64,000 bases of DNA, taken from Sediminihaliea albiluteola. GTDB lineage: Bacteria > Pseudomonadota > Gammaproteobacteria > Pseudomonadales > Halieaceae. Location: NCBI RefSeq assembly GCF_014077625.1, contig NZ_JACFXU010000014.1:1-64000 (forward strand), read 5' to 3'. Positions 8,672 through 19,464 of the stretch are shown here, piece by piece. The position numbers were made by a program, and so were the translations under genes. How positions within the stretch are numbered: the stretch's first letter is position 1; each line of letters starts with the position of its first letter. The notes beneath the pieces were generated by a model. That model saw nothing but the letters and a program-made list of their open reading frames with translations, was not told the origin of the DNA and did not search any database.

Positions 8672-10588
8672 CATAGCAAGACGGCCGCGTCGCGCCACAT
8701 CGTCAGTCAGGTGCGTTTCAAACGCTTGGAGATCCATCGACCCCAGATCCTCACCACGACGAGCCCGCACGGCCACGGTCTGTGTTTCTACTTCTTTGTC
8801 CCCTACCACTAAGAGGTAGGGAACCTTCTGAATTGTGTGCTCTCGGATTTTAAAGCCGATCTTTTCATTTCTCAAGTCTGAAATGACCCGAAAGCCCTTG
8901 TTTTTCAAGGAATCTTCCACCTTTTTGGCGTATTCGGCATGTTTGTCGGTAATATTCAACACAACTGCTTGTGTTGGCGCCAACCAAGTGGGGAATACTC
9001 CTTCGTAGTGCTCGATCAAAATACCGATAAAACGTTCGAACGAACCTAGTATCGCACGGTGCAACATAACTGGCACTTTGCGCGAGCCATCTTCGGCAAC
9101 GTACTGTGCGTCGAGGCGATTTGGCATAGAGAAATCCACTTGAATGGTTCCCAACTGCCACACCCTGCCAATGCAATCTTTTAGCGAAAACTCAATCTTC
9201 GGACCGTAGAAGGCGCCCTCTCCGGGCAACTCCTGCCATGGGAGGCCATGGGCATCAAGCGCTTCAGCCAAAGCTTTTTCTGCGCGATCCCAATCCGAAT
9301 CTGAGCCCACACGCTGCTCAGGTCTTGTGGATAGGCGATAAATGACTTCGGTGAAGCCAAAGTCTTCGTAGACGCCGTGGAGGAAATCAATAAAGCTCGC
9401 CACTTCTGACTGAATCTGCTCTTCGGTACAAAAGATGTGCGCATCATCCTGAGTGAAGCCTCGCACCCGCATGATACCGTGTAGCGAACCAGAAGGCTCA
9501 TTGCGGTGGCAGCTGCCAAACTCAGCCAAACGCAGAGGCAGGTCGCGGTAGGACTTAAGACCCTGGTTAAACACCTGCACATGGCAGGGGCAGTTCATTG
9601 GCTTGACCGCAAAATCCCGCTCGTCGCTCTTGAGCATGAACATGTCATCGCTGAACTTATCGGCATGACCAGACCTTTCCCACAGCGACAAATCCACCAG
9701 CTGCGGGGTTTTGATTTCCTGGTATCCATGCTCAATTTGCGCCTTGCGCATGTACTGCTCAATGGCCTGATAGATTGTCCAGCCAGCAGGGTGCCAGAAC
9801 ACCATACCCGGAGCCTCTTCCTGGATATGAAACAGGTCTAGCTTTTTACCCAACTTACGGTGGTCGCGCTTTTCAGCTTCGGCAATACGGTTTAAATGCT
9901 GCTTGAGCTGCTTTTTGTTCGCCCAAGCCGTACCGTAGATGCGCTGCAGCATCTCGTTGTTAGAGTCTCCGCGCCAGTAAGCACCAGCTACTTTAGTCAG
10001 CTTGAAGGCTTTCAGCTTGCCAGTGCTGGGCACATGGGGGCCTCGGCACAGGTCCATCCACGGACCCTGCTGATAAATTGACAGCTCTTCACCCTCAGGC
10101 AAGGCTTCAATAATTTGTACTTTATAGTGCTCGCCCATATTGCGGAACAGCTCTACAGCCCGCTCTCGACTCATCACCACGCGCTCTACAGGGAGGTCTG
10201 CCGCGGCAATCTCCTCCATACGCTGCTCGATCCTTTCCAGATCTTCAGGTGTAAAACTATGGCCAGTGGCAAAATCGTAATAAAAGCCATCATCGATAAC
10301 AGGACCAATGGTCACCTGGGTACCGGGGAACAACTCTTGAGTCGCCATCGCCAGCAGGTGGGCGGTGGAGTGACGAATGACTTCCAAGCCAGCATCATCA
10401 CGCTCAGTAATGATTGCTAGCTCGGCATCCTCTTCAATAAGGTATGAGGTATCCACTTCACGGCCATTGACCACGCCGGCAAGGGCTGCTTTAGCAAGAC
10501 CCGGGCCGATATCAGCGGCCACAGCGTGAACGGTGACTGGAGCGTCAAATGTACGTTGGCTACCGTCTGGCAGTGTAATAACAGGCAT
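8669..10588 (-). CDS. thrS: Threonyl-tRNA synthetase
   Basis: 639 residues, standard length. Charges tRNA-Thr. N-terminal TGS domain (residues 1-60, [20 protein letters not shown]), then the editing domain with [10 protein letters not shown] and the zinc/editing motif around [20 protein letters not shown], the class II catalytic core ([10 protein letters not shown] binds the active-site zinc; motif 3 [18 protein letters not shown]), and a C-terminal anticodon-binding domain. First gene of the infC operon. A GGA lies six bases before ATG. Confidence 0.98.
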   Translation of the reverse strand: MPVITLPDGSQRTFDAPVTVHAVAADIGPGLAKAALAGVVNGREVDTSYLIEEDAELAIITERDDAGLEVIRHSTAHLLAMATQELFPGTQVTIGPVIDDGFYYDFATGHSFTPEDLERIEQRMEEIAAADLPVERVVMSRERAVELFRNMGEHYKVQIIEALPEGEELSIYQQGPWMDLCRGPHVPSTGKLKAFKLTKVAGAYWRGDSNNEMLQRIYGTAWANKKQLKQHLNRIAEAEKRDHRKLGKKLDLFHIQEEAPGMVFWHPAGWTIYQAIEQYMRKAQIEHGYQEIKTPQLVDLSLWERSGHADKFSDDMFMLKSDERDFAVKPMNCPCHVQVFNQGLKSYRDLPLRLAEFGSCHRNEPSGSLHGIMRVRGFTQDDAHIFCTEEQIQSEVASFIDFLHGVYEDFGFTEVIYRLSTRPEQRVGSDSDWDRAEKALAEALDAHGLPWQELPGEGAFYGPKIEFSLKDCIGRVWQLGTIQVDFSMPNRLDAQYVAEDGSRKVPVMLHRAILGSFERFIGILIEHYEGVFPTWLAPTQAVVLNITDKHAEYAKKVEDSLKNKGFRVISDLRNEKIGFKIREHTIQKVPYLLVVGDKEVETQTVAVRARRGEDLGSMDLQAFETHLTDDVARRGRLAM

Positions 10589-10781
10589 GAGCTTTCCTTT
10601 ATCCAGTGGTGACCCCTACAAAAGGCCACGTGAGTCAGCTTCAATCAGAGATCGGGGGCTGAGCTACCTTATCCCGAACCGAGATAAACGAGGGCGCGCA
10701 TGGTAGCACAGTCGATAGTTACTGGGAATTCCCGCCGTCTGGAGCAGCCCTATAAGCCAGCAAACACCATCAGCTAGAATA

Positions 10782-11198
10782 CTAGCCCATTAAAGCGGCC
10801 AGCGGCGCCGCCGCTCTTGGCAGATGAAAGTGCTGCGACTCCCTAAATGAGGCCACCAACTTAACATCAGAGACCAGATGCGCCTGTACTCGCGGCAAGT
10901 CCACTACTGGGACTCGATACTCTAGGTGCTCATCATAGGCCACGGTTTCTAGTTTGTACTGATCCAGCACTCGGCGCGGCAAGTGTAAACGCACCACGAA
11001 GCCGGCGCCGTGCACTGGCAACAAGCGCCGCCTCGCGACCATCTCGGCGTAATGCTGTTGCAACTTGAGATAGCAAAAGCGCTCGCCATCCCGGCCCGAT
11101 TCAATCCGGCGCCAACAACCGCGACGCAAGGCGCTGAACTGCTCGGGGCACAGCGCTTGATAAACCACTAAATTATCAAATTGTACGAAAGCGTTCAT
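10782..11198 (-). CDS. Uncharacterised protein coupled to the sortase gene
   Basis: 138 residues, no signal peptide or membrane segment, so probably cytoplasmic. Its ATG overlaps the sortase stop as ATGA, and a GGAG lies ten bases upstream inside the sortase gene, so it is very likely translated together with it. The middle (GAGFVVRLHLP...YKLETVAYDEHLEYRVP) resembles, from memory, small proteins annotated 'ADP-ribosylation/crystallin J1', which end in a similar HxEYxxP...V...F pattern. That resemblance is tentative and the function is unknown. It is not part of the four-gene sortase system as usually described. Confidence 0.8.
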   Translation of the reverse strand: MNAFVQFDNLVVYQALCPEQFSALRRGCWRRIESGRDGERFCYLKLQQHYAEMVARRRLLPVHGAGFVVRLHLPRRVLDQYKLETVAYDEHLEYRVPVVDLPRVQAHLVSDVKLVASFRESQHFHLPRAAAPLAALMG

Positions 11199-11842
11199 AG
11201 CTCTAAGACTCCATTGTTGACAGCAGCACGGCGCTCTAGCTCGGTATTAACAAAGGCTCCCGGCTCCGCCCGCACCACATAGCGCAAGGGCCCACCGGCA
11301 CGCAGCGCATCGAAAGGAAAGCAAGTCACCAGCTCGAGTTGGGCAGGACCAAACTGCGCCGGCGCCTCAACAACATCGCGCGAGTCCACCACTTCTGCCC
11401 CTGCGACTCGGTAACGCAACATGCGCCCATCTGGCAGCTCAAGCTGCAGGGTCATGGCTGGCTGCAAGTGCTGCAGAAAACGAAAATGAGTATCACGGTG
11501 CCCAGCAATGACTGCGGTGCCAGGCTCACCGGGGCTCCTACCTGCGGCATCCAAGCCGGGGCCAAAGGCCAGCGCATTACCACTCGCACCAGCCAGTACG
11601 AATTGATCGATACCCAGGGCGGGCACCTGTAAGCGAGCTACCGGCCAAGTATCTGCCCAAGGCCAGGGCTTATGAGATCGCCCACCATCAGCCAAGGTTA
11701 ACTGCCAGGCACGCTCCATCAATACCGGTGCCAAAGCCGCTTTACTGTAAACCAGTGCTGCACTTAATAGCTGCTGAACTGCCACAACTAGCGCCACCAC
11801 CAGCAGCCAGTGACGAGGTTGCTCAAGAATCCTTCGAAACAT
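11195..11842 (-). CDS. Class GN sortase (proteobacterial dedicated sortase)
   Basis: 215 residues from the ATG at 11842, which has GGAGG six bases upstream; an in-frame start nine codons earlier is less likely. A membrane-anchored transpeptidase. The N-terminal membrane segment is about residues 12-31, and the catalytic residues are His115 (AGHRDTHF), Cys174 (LVTCFPF) and Arg187 (GPLRYVV). Sortases cut LPXTG-like motifs and join the protein to an amine acceptor. In Gram-negatives this class has normally one dedicated substrate, encoded here immediately upstream with a 20-bp overlap. Confidence 0.93.
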   Translation of the reverse strand: MFRRILEQPRHWLLVVALVVAVQQLLSAALVYSKAALAPVLMERAWQLTLADGGRSHKPWPWADTWPVARLQVPALGIDQFVLAGASGNALAFGPGLDAAGRSPGEPGTAVIAGHRDTHFRFLQHLQPAMTLQLELPDGRMLRYRVAGAEVVDSRDVVEAPAQFGPAQLELVTCFPFDALRAGGPLRYVVRAEPGAFVNTELERRAAVNNGVLEL

Positions 11843-14009
11843 GATCTTCCTCCGGGCGGCGCATGACATAAATTAGCAGGGCAATAAACAGTGCAAAGCA
11901 ACCTAAGAAGGCATTGGCTGGACCAGTCGTTGCTGTATTGGGGTAGGCATAGGGCTGTGCACCTTGACCTCGGGGCCGGGTGTTAGGGAGCGCATTTGAG
12001 CGAAGTGGCGCATTGACGTCTCTAGAGATCTTTTCTTCAATGGCCACAAAACTGGTATAGGGGCTCAGGAGCTGGTGAGTCAGCGCCACGTCCAGCACAG
12101 CAGGGCGAATGTCTTCTTCTGATGCTGATATGGCAAGCTGGCTTAGCAAAGAGGCAATTTTGCGCTTAGCCCATAAGCTCGCCACACCGGGCTGCTCAGC
12201 ACCCCCTGGCTGAGGCGCCAGAGCAATGCGCTGCTGCCAAAACTTACCTGCCAACTGTCCACTGACAAGCAGCTCTCCCGCAGGTAAGGCATCCCCGAAA
12301 TGTACGCTCTGCAGTAATGGCTCGCCGCGATATAAGTCTGCCACCCGACTAGGCCAGGCTTCTACCTGCTGCGGCCACGACACGGACAAGTCTGCCGCCA
12401 GTGGCGCTGCAATACGCTCAAACAACTGCCCCATCTGCGCCGACACTTGGTCGATTTTACTAACTTGAACACTAAAGCCCCGCCCCGCATCTGCCGCACC
12501 TTGCATGAACCACTGGTTTGGCGCAGAGCCAATACCTACGGTAAATAAGCGACTGTGACCAAGCTGTGCTTGAATAGCATCAAACAGTTCCTGCTCGTTG
12601 GCCACTGCACCATCGGTAATAAAAATCACCTGCCGTAAACGCTGCGCCCCTTGCTCTTCCTTGCTCGACTCATTGCGGAAGGCTCGCTCTAGGGCTGGCA
12701 GCATTTCTGTGCCGCCGCCGGCGTAGAGGTGTCGTACAAACTCTGATGCTTGTGCCACATAGTGCCGATTAGCCGGCATAGCTTGATTGAATAAAGCTCG
12801 AGTATCGCTGTCGAAGGCAATTACGTTGAAATAGTCCTGTGGGCGCAATTGAGCCAAAGCCAGCTTTAGGCTTTGCCTTGCTTGCTCAATAGGCTCCCCG
12901 GCCATTGAGCCCGAGGTATCAATGACGAAAATCTGCTCACGTGGCAGTATCTCATCCTCTTGAACCAAAGCGGGCGGTACCACCATCAATAGGCCGTAAT
13001 ACTGTCCAGCAACCTGCTCAGTAAAAAACGCCGCCTGCGGGGCTGCGCCGGTGACTGGACGCCAGCGCAACTCAAAGTCGCGATCCATTTCACTGATGCC
13101 ATTAAGCAATGTCAGCTGATAGCGGTCACCGCGGCGCGATAAGGCCATCTCATGGTATAGAGCCTGCACCTCCGCCAAGGGCATGCCAGCATCTAAGTCC
13201 ACATCAATGCTCATTGGGTTAAGTGGCGCAAAATCAGAGCCGGTTTGGGGATAGAGTAGCGGCGTCACCGCATCGGCGTCTGGAACCCGAATAGTTGGCT
13301 TTGCCCAACCCAGGTACTGATCTACCGACAGGCTCGCTGCTTGAGCCCCAGTCTGATCCTCTAGCCCTCTTAGCGCACTGACACCAGGAATGTAACGCGG
13401 CGTTAGAGTAGTCGGGATACGCAGTGCAAACTCACCATCAACATAGCTCGCTGGCTGCACATACTCCAGGCGCACGGTCACCTGCTCACCGGGCGCGATA
13501 TTGGCAATGCGGTTAGTAAATAAGTTGGCTCGTTGCTGCTCTACCAATGCGGCCTTTTTGCCAGCTACCCGAGCCTCTTGATAGAGCTTCTTGGCTTGCT
13601 GACGCTCTCGTACCTTACCAAGCACACGCCGCTCTCCCACTTGCATTTCAAGCTGGCGCACAGCTGCCTCTGGGGGCAAAGGGAAGCTGTAAATCCCCTC
13701 TTGCCAGCTATCGGTGCTGTTCTCAAAGCGCTGCTCTAGCTGAACCACCGCGACCATGCCGGCTATTGTCACACTCAGCTTGCTGTGCTGAGTGAGCGCC
13801 GCCTGATAGCTGTCACTGCCATCACTGTGCCATTGCATATGACCAGCCCCAATCTCTGCCGCCGGCACCGCTCGGGCTGGGCTGGCAGAGATTACCAGCA
13901 GGGCCAAAACCGCCCCGATCAAAGTGGGCAGTGCAGGCAAGACAAACCAATAGGCACCCGCTGGCCTCTGCCAAGTTGTGTTATCCATGTATTCAGCCAC
14001 TGCTATCAT
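11823..14009 (-). CDS. Marine proteobacterial sortase target protein (VIT and VWA domains)
   Basis: 728 residues. N-terminal hydrophobic segment (about residues 20-45) ending SPARA, a plausible signal peptide. A VIT domain follows (about 55-190), then a von Willebrand A domain with the metal site DTSGSMAGEP near residue 360. The C-terminus is a sorting signal: YPNTA at 689-693, a hydrophobic stretch, then a charged tail starting MRRPEE. A second LPNTR sits about 15 residues earlier. The layout matches the single substrate of the dedicated sortase; surface adhesion or protein binding is likely but unproven. The start is uncertain: alternatives are GTG 14000 and ATG 13988. Confidence 0.93.
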   Translation of the reverse strand: MIAVAEYMDNTTWQRPAGAYWFVLPALPTLIGAVLALLVISASPARAVPAAEIGAGHMQWHSDGSDSYQAALTQHSKLSVTIAGMVAVVQLEQRFENSTDSWQEGIYSFPLPPEAAVRQLEMQVGERRVLGKVRERQQAKKLYQEARVAGKKAALVEQQRANLFTNRIANIAPGEQVTVRLEYVQPASYVDGEFALRIPTTLTPRYIPGVSALRGLEDQTGAQAASLSVDQYLGWAKPTIRVPDADAVTPLLYPQTGSDFAPLNPMSIDVDLDAGMPLAEVQALYHEMALSRRGDRYQLTLLNGISEMDRDFELRWRPVTGAAPQAAFFTEQVAGQYYGLLMVVPPALVQEDEILPREQIFVIDTSGSMAGEPIEQARQSLKLALAQLRPQDYFNVIAFDSDTRALFNQAMPANRHYVAQASEFVRHLYAGGGTEMLPALERAFRNESSKEEQGAQRLRQVIFITDGAVANEQELFDAIQAQLGHSRLFTVGIGSAPNQWFMQGAADAGRGFSVQVSKIDQVSAQMGQLFERIAAPLAADLSVSWPQQVEAWPSRVADLYRGEPLLQSVHFGDALPAGELLVSGQLAGKFWQQRIALAPQPGGAEQPGVASLWAKRKIASLLSQLAISASEEDIRPAVLDVALTHQLLSPYTSFVAIEEKISRDVNAPLRSNALPNTRPRGQGAQPYAYPNTATTGPANAFLGCFALFIALLIYVMRRPEEDHVSKDS

Positions 14010-14176
14010 CCCCTTGTTGTTGGTTTATGAGGATTACAGCAGGGCAATCTGGCAACACCATGCAGCGAAAGTGTTAAAGCAGTGATCAATTGTGGCGAAT
14101 TATGGCAGCCGCTTGAGCTACTCAAAGCTTTCTGAAACTATGTTGTCGCCAGCCAAAGACTGTTATCGGAAAACAA

Positions 14177-14875
14177 ATGTCCCAACATATCGCCATTGTC
14201 GAAGATGAAGCCGCGCTAGCCGCGAATTATCGCGATGCTCTTGAACGACAGGGTTTCAGCGTGGCAATTTACGACAACCGTCGCGCCGCTACTCAGGCCT
14301 TTGAACAACAATTACCTGATCTGGCCATTATTGATGTGGGCTTGGGCGATGATATTGAGGGAGGTTTTGAACTGTGTCGCGACTTGCGTAGCCGAGCACC
14401 AGAGCTGCCCATTGTGTTCCTTACCGCACGCGATTCTGAATTAGACATTATCTCAGGTCTGCGACTTGGCGCAGATGACTACCTGACTAAAGACATCAGC
14501 CAAGCCCACATGCTGGCCCGAATCGTGGCACTGCTGCGTCGAGTTAAAGCGCTGCGCGCTCCCGAGGCCAGTGAACATATGATTGAACGGGGCCCGCTGA
14601 CACTGAACTTGGAGCGCATGACCGCCTTTTGGCAAGGACAGGCCATTGACCTGACGGTCACCGAACTGTGGATAGTGCACGCGCTGGCACGCCACGCAGG
14701 GCATGTTAAAAACCGGCAACAGCTAATGGATGCCGCTAATGTCGTGCTCGATGACAACAGTATCACCTCCCATATCAAGCGTATTCGACGCAAATTTCAA
14801 GCCGTTGACCCAAACTTTAACGCAGTCGAAACAGCTTACGGCATGGGCTACCGCTGGGCAGGCCACAGCCAGTGA
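14177..14875 (+). CDS. pdsR: Dedicated sortase system response regulator
   Basis: 232 residues. Receiver domain (1-120) with acidic pocket Asp10/Glu11, phospho-acceptor Asp53 (IIDVG), Thr83 and Lys105, then an OmpR/PhoB-type winged helix (about 130-230) with RQQLMDAANVVLDDNSITSH and AYGMGYRW. It presumably regulates the divergent sortase and substrate genes. The 167-bp spacer between 14009 and 14177 would hold both promoters, but no strong -35/-10 pair is evident. Its stop overlaps the kinase start as GTGA. Confidence 0.93.
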   Translation: MSQHIAIVEDEAALAANYRDALERQGFSVAIYDNRRAATQAFEQQLPDLAIIDVGLGDDIEGGFELCRDLRSRAPELPIVFLTARDSELDIISGLRLGADDYLTKDISQAHMLARIVALLRRVKALRAPEASEHMIERGPLTLNLERMTAFWQGQAIDLTVTELWIVHALARHAGHVKNRQQLMDAANVVLDDNSITSHIKRIRRKFQAVDPNFNAVETAYGMGYRWAGHSQ

Positions 14876-17016
14876 ACCTGCGCCGGCAACTGATACTAGT
14901 CAGCCTGCTTCTGCTGGCACTGCCTTGGGCTGGCTGTCAGTTTGTGCGTGAAATTGAAAGCACTCTGCGCCAAGGTCAAGCTCAGGCGCTGCAAGCTACC
15001 GCCCAAGCAATCGCCGCCAGCTTTGCTGATAAAGCTGACCTGCTCTATCCCTACCCAGAGCGCCTCAATGCAGTGCCTGACCCCAGCCACTCACTTTACG
15101 CTCGCGTAGCGCCGGCTCCTATTTTGGTAGATGGCTATGCCGATGGCTGGCCTGAGCAATGGTCAGGCAGATTTGACCACAGCACTGCCGACAACAGCAT
15201 TGCCTTCAATTACCAAGCGGCAACCCGCAATGAGCAACTTTATTTGCTGCTGCAGGTAGAGGACTCAGAACTGGTCTACGACAACCCCGGCCTGTCTCCT
15301 GAGCCCAATGGTGACCGCCTGCTATTGCGCACCTGGCTCGACGGCAAACGCCAAGAATATGTTATTGCCACTGCGGCACCAGGCAGTGTCCGCGCTCGCT
15401 ACGCCGGCCGCCGTCACCCACAGGCGCAGGCCAGTCGTATTCGGGGTTACTGGCAAGACACCAGCCAAGGCTACACTTTGGAACTGGAGATGCCCCTGGC
15501 CATGACTGGCGGCCGCCTCGGCCTGCAAGTGATCAATATCAGCCCCAGCCAATCGGGACAAAGCCTAAGCGCCGGCAATATCAGCACCCTGGATCAAGCC
15601 CCGCCGCCCTGGCTGATATTTTCTCCCGAGCCGCTGCGCCGCGCGCTAGAACCTTTTCAGAACGCGGGCCGCAATGTCAGTTTATTTGATACCACTGGCT
15701 GGAAAATCGCTGGCTTTAACACTGAGGACGAAGTGCCCAGTCGAATTCAGCAGACAGTGAGCCAAGAGCGTCCATTCTGGCTATTGCGCTTACTCTACCG
15801 CCGCATTCTGACCCAGAGCGACTTAAGCATACTGCCACGCGCTGGCGCTGATGGGCGCCTGCAAAGCCCTGAATTAAGCCGCGCCCTAGAAGGGCAACCA
15901 GACGTCTACTGGTATCGCGACTCTTCCAATACCCGTCGTACGAGCCTCTCTGCTGCCGCGCCAATCGAGGCCGATGGCAGAGTCATTGGCGCCGTACTCG
16001 TACGTCAAAGTAGCGAAGAATACTTATCCCTGACCGATCAAGCCTTCAGCCGCTTACTAGCCTATAGCTTGCTGGCCATCGCCGTGGCCGCACTGGGGCT
16101 ACTGGCCTACGCGAGCATCTTATCCTGGCGCATCGGTCGCCTGAGTCGCGCCGCGAGCAATGTTGTGCGCAAAGGCAAGATTGTGATGGACGACTTCCCT
16201 CACAGCCGCGCCCGGGACGAAGTGGGTGAACTCTCCCGCCGCTACGCCAGCTTACTTGTGGAGCTGCAAAGATATAACGAATACCTGCGAACCTTAAGCC
16301 GCAAGCTTTCCCACGAATTGCGTACCCCGCTCGCTGTCATCCAATCGTCTCTGGACAACTTAGAGCATGAGCTAACAAGTGATCAAAGTGCTGTTTATAT
16401 CGATCGCGCGCGCGGCGGCCTGGGTCGTTTAAATCGCATTCTCACAGCGATGACAGAGGCTAGCCATGTTGAGGACAGCGTGCGCGGCGAAGCTCTCGCA
16501 GCACTAGATTTAGTGCCCTTACTGAATGAAGTTTTGCCAGCATACCAAGGAGCCTACCCAGAGCAGCAACTGAGCTTAAAGTTCGAGCCTGAGCAGGCCT
16601 GGATACTCGCCTCAGCTGATCTGCTAGTACAGGCACTGGATAAATTGATTGATAACGCCGCTTCATTTTGCCCTGAGGATGGCCATATCATCATCGGACT
16701 GAGCGCCAGTGAACAGCACTGGAAGCTCAGCGTCAGTAACGATGGCCCAACACTACCGGCTGCTATGCAGAGGCAACTATTTGAAGCCATGGTGTCAATG
16801 CGCACAAGCTCAACTAGCAAGAGCGGCGTGCATCTCGGTTTAGGGCTATATATCGTCAAATTAATTGTCGACTACTTCGGCGGCGAAGTGCGCGCTGACA
16901 ACCGCAAAGATGAGTCTGGTGTTGTAGTGCAGCTAATGCTGCCAAAAAACGAACCCCCTGCTAACTCAACTAGCCCTCAGCTAATAAAGGCCAGCTGCTT
17001 GATCTCGGCCACCTGA
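14872..17016 (+). CDS. pdsS: Dedicated sortase system sensor histidine kinase
   Basis: 714 residues, GTG start. Short N-terminal membrane segment (residues 5-25), a large periplasmic sensor region (about 30-390) whose part around 80-230 looks like a carbohydrate-binding, beta-sandwich fold, a second membrane segment near 395-420, then HAMP, the phospho-acceptor box [12 protein letters not shown] and an ATPase domain with [11 protein letters not shown] and [16 protein letters not shown]. It pairs with the regulator just upstream. The long sensor suggests it reads an envelope or surface state. The last 40 bp overlap the 3' end of uvrB on the other strand. Confidence 0.93.
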   Translation: MNLRRQLILVSLLLLALPWAGCQFVREIESTLRQGQAQALQATAQAIAASFADKADLLYPYPERLNAVPDPSHSLYARVAPAPILVDGYADGWPEQWSGRFDHSTADNSIAFNYQAATRNEQLYLLLQVEDSELVYDNPGLSPEPNGDRLLLRTWLDGKRQEYVIATAAPGSVRARYAGRRHPQAQASRIRGYWQDTSQGYTLELEMPLAMTGGRLGLQVINISPSQSGQSLSAGNISTLDQAPPPWLIFSPEPLRRALEPFQNAGRNVSLFDTTGWKIAGFNTEDEVPSRIQQTVSQERPFWLLRLLYRRILTQSDLSILPRAGADGRLQSPELSRALEGQPDVYWYRDSSNTRRTSLSAAAPIEADGRVIGAVLVRQSSEEYLSLTDQAFSRLLAYSLLAIAVAALGLLAYASILSWRIGRLSRAASNVVRKGKIVMDDFPHSRARDEVGELSRRYASLLVELQRYNEYLRTLSRKLSHELRTPLAVIQSSLDNLEHELTSDQSAVYIDRARGGLGRLNRILTAMTEASHVEDSVRGEALAALDLVPLLNEVLPAYQGAYPEQQLSLKFEPEQAWILASADLLVQALDKLIDNAASFCPEDGHIIIGLSASEQHWKLSVSNDGPTLPAAMQRQLFEAMVSMRTSSTSKSGVHLGLGLYIVKLIVDYFGGEVRADNRKDESGVVVQLMLPKNEPPANSTSPQLIKASCLISAT

Positions 17017-18995
17017 TCGCGCAGTGCCGCAGCTGCTTCGAACTCCAGGTTTTTAGCGTGCTCCAGCATCTGGTTTTCCAGCTGCTGCAGCTTGCGAGCC
17101 AGCGCTGCCGGAGAGAGCTTGAGCAGATCGGTACTATAAGCCAATGATTCCTCTGCCACCTTCTGGCTTTTAGTTTTCGCCCGAGTGGGCATTCGGCGCG
17201 CGCCCTCCATAATGTCTTGTACCGACTTCATCACACCTTTAGGCGTAATGCCGTGCTCTAAGTTATACGCTAGTTGCTTTTCTCTTCGGCGAGCAGTTTC
17301 CGCCATGGCTCGCTCCATGGAACCAGTCATCTTATCGGCATAGAGTATCGCTCGACCGTTGAGGTTTCGGGCTGCCCGACCAATGGTCTGAATAATCGAT
17401 CGGTCAGAGCGTAAAAAGCCTTCCTTGTCGGCATCTAAAATAGCCACCAACGAGACCTCGGGCATATCAAGGCCCTCACGCAGCAAGTTAATGCCAACCA
17501 GCACATCAAACTCACCCAAGCGCAGGTCGCGGATAATTTCGACCCGCTCTACAGTATCGATATCCGAATGCAGATAGCGCACACGCACATCGTGCTCGGC
17601 CAAATACTCAGTCAAATCTTCCGACATGCGCTTGGTTAAAGTGGTCACCAAAACCCGATCACCCTGGCTCACTACCAAGCGGATTTCCTCTAGCAGATCG
17701 TCCACCTGAGTGCTTGCCGGACGCACCTCAACCGGTGGATCGACCAAGCCCGTTGGCCGCACCACCTGCTCCACTGTGCGACCAGCATGCTCCAGCTCAT
17801 AGGGACCTGGTGTTGCCGAGACAAACAATGCCTGCGGAATAAGTCGCTCCCACTCTTCGAAGCGCAAGGGCCGGTTATCCAGCGCTGATGGCAAACGAAA
17901 ACCATATTCAACCAGCGTTTCCTTACGTGAGCGGTCACCGCGATACATAGCGCCTATTTGAGGAATACTGGCATGTGACTCATCGACAATCACCAGTGCG
18001 TTATCCGGCAGATACTCGAACAGTGTTGGCGGCGGCTCACCGGGGCCACGGCCGGACAAATAGCGCGAGTAGTTCTCCACGCCGTTGCAGTAGCCCAGCT
18101 CGCGAATCATCTCCATATCGTACTGAGTCCGCTGCGCCAATCGCTGCGCCTCCACCAACTTATCGTTTTCTTTGAGCTGCTTTAGGCGCTGCTCCAGCTC
18201 TGCCTCAATCTTAGTGACCGCATTGAGCATCACATTGCGCGGCGTGACATAGTGACTCTTAGGGAAGATGGTTATGCGCGGCACCTTGCTCTCTACCGCG
18301 CCAGTCAGCGGGTCGAACAAAGTGATATTGTCGATCTCTTCATCGAACAACTCGATGCGCACCGCCTCCTGCTCAGAATCTGCCGGAAAAATATCGATCA
18401 CATCACCGCGAACTCGGTAAGTGCCACGCTGAAAGTCGATATCGTTGCGGGTGTATTGCAGCTCCGCCAACTGCCGGAGCACACTGCGTTGATCGATAAT
18501 TTCGCCACGGGACAGATGCATTACCATCTTAAAGTAGGACTTGGGGTCACCTAGGCCGTAAATAGCCGACACAGTAGCAACCACCAGTACATCTTCACGC
18601 TCCATCAAAGCCTTAGTGGCCGAGAGACGCATCTGCTCAATGTGCTCGTTTACCGATGCATCTTTCTCAATAAAGGTATCCGAGGACGGGACATAGGCTT
18701 CCGGCTGATAGTAATCGTAATAGGAGACAAAATACTCCACGGCGTTATCGGGGAAGTATTCTTTAAATTCGCCATATAGCTGCGCAGCAAGGGTCTTGTT
18801 ATGCGCCATCACGATGGTGGGTCGCTGCAGTTGCTCCACCACATGCGCCATAGTGAAAGTTTTACCCGAGCCAGTCACACCCAGCAGGATCTGCGAGGCG
18901 AGGCCCGCATTAACGCCCTCCACCAGCTGAGTAATAGCCTTGGGCTGGTCCCCAGCGGGCGAGTATGAAGAGTGCACTTTAAAGGCTTTGGACAT
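16977..18995 (-). CDS. uvrB: Excinuclease ABC subunit B
   Basis: 672 residues, full length. Helicase-like damage-verification subunit of nucleotide excision repair. Walker [11 protein letters not shown] at about residue 40, the beta-hairpin [20 protein letters not shown] that clamps DNA, helicase motifs [12 protein letters not shown] and [10 protein letters not shown], and a C-terminal UVR motif ([17 protein letters not shown]) that contacts UvrC. It converges with the kinase gene and upstream lies tRNA-Asn. Confidence 0.98.
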   Translation of the reverse strand: MSKAFKVHSSYSPAGDQPKAITQLVEGVNAGLASQILLGVTGSGKTFTMAHVVEQLQRPTIVMAHNKTLAAQLYGEFKEYFPDNAVEYFVSYYDYYQPEAYVPSSDTFIEKDASVNEHIEQMRLSATKALMEREDVLVVATVSAIYGLGDPKSYFKMVMHLSRGEIIDQRSVLRQLAELQYTRNDIDFQRGTYRVRGDVIDIFPADSEQEAVRIELFDEEIDNITLFDPLTGAVESKVPRITIFPKSHYVTPRNVMLNAVTKIEAELEQRLKQLKENDKLVEAQRLAQRTQYDMEMIRELGYCNGVENYSRYLSGRGPGEPPPTLFEYLPDNALVIVDESHASIPQIGAMYRGDRSRKETLVEYGFRLPSALDNRPLRFEEWERLIPQALFVSATPGPYELEHAGRTVEQVVRPTGLVDPPVEVRPASTQVDDLLEEIRLVVSQGDRVLVTTLTKRMSEDLTEYLAEHDVRVRYLHSDIDTVERVEIIRDLRLGEFDVLVGINLLREGLDMPEVSLVAILDADKEGFLRSDRSIIQTIGRAARNLNGRAILYADKMTGSMERAMAETARRREKQLAYNLEHGITPKGVMKSVQDIMEGARRMPTRAKTKSQKVAEESLAYSTDLLKLSPAALARKLQQLENQMLEHAKNLEFEAAAALRDQVAEIKQLAFIS

Positions 18996-19160
18996 AAGCC
19001 GATCGGCCCCACAAGCAAAAAATTGACCTTAATTATCTTCTACATAGGGATAAATTGCAGCCGCAGAGGCTTATTTCAAAGAAAGTGAGATAAAAGATGC
19101 AAAGGGTGTTGACCAAGTGCCTGTCCATCATTAATATACGCGCCCACTGGTTAACGCCAT

Positions 19161-19236
19161 TCCGCCTTAGCTCAGTTGGTAGAGCAATTGACTGTTAATC
19201 AATGGGTCGCTGGTTCGAGCCCAGCAGGCGGAGCCA
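19161..19236 (+). tRNA. tRNA-Asn (anticodon GTT)
   Basis: 76 nt with encoded CCA. Acceptor stem TCCGCCT pairs with AGGCGGA. The anticodon stem ATTGA/TCAAT encloses CTGTTAA, giving GTT for asparagine. The T arm reads CTGGTTCGAGCCCAG. It is followed by a strong terminator and lies at the left border of the bacteriocin locus. Confidence 0.97.
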
Positions 19237-19246
19237 AATATAGAAA

Positions 19247-19275
19247 GGGGTAGCAGCAATGCTACCCATTTTTTA
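19247..19275 (+). terminator. Rho-independent terminator after tRNA-Asn
   Basis: GGGTAGC, loop AGCAAT, GCTACCC, then ATTTTTTATTT. A seven-base perfect stem and T tract starting about 10 bases after the tRNA. Confidence 0.92.
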
Positions 19276-19464
19276 TTTCTCCAAATTCCCCCTCCCCCTT
19301 CGTCCTAAAAAGTACAGAAACACCCTGTCTTGCTTCACAGCCCAAATTTGAAGAAAGAGAGCACATAGCAAAGCTTCGTGTTTGGTCTACAGTTAGTTCG
19401 AGACCAGCACTGGAAGAGCAGGTCGGAACAGCCCCCTCGAGGATCAAGGAAGATCATCAAGGAC

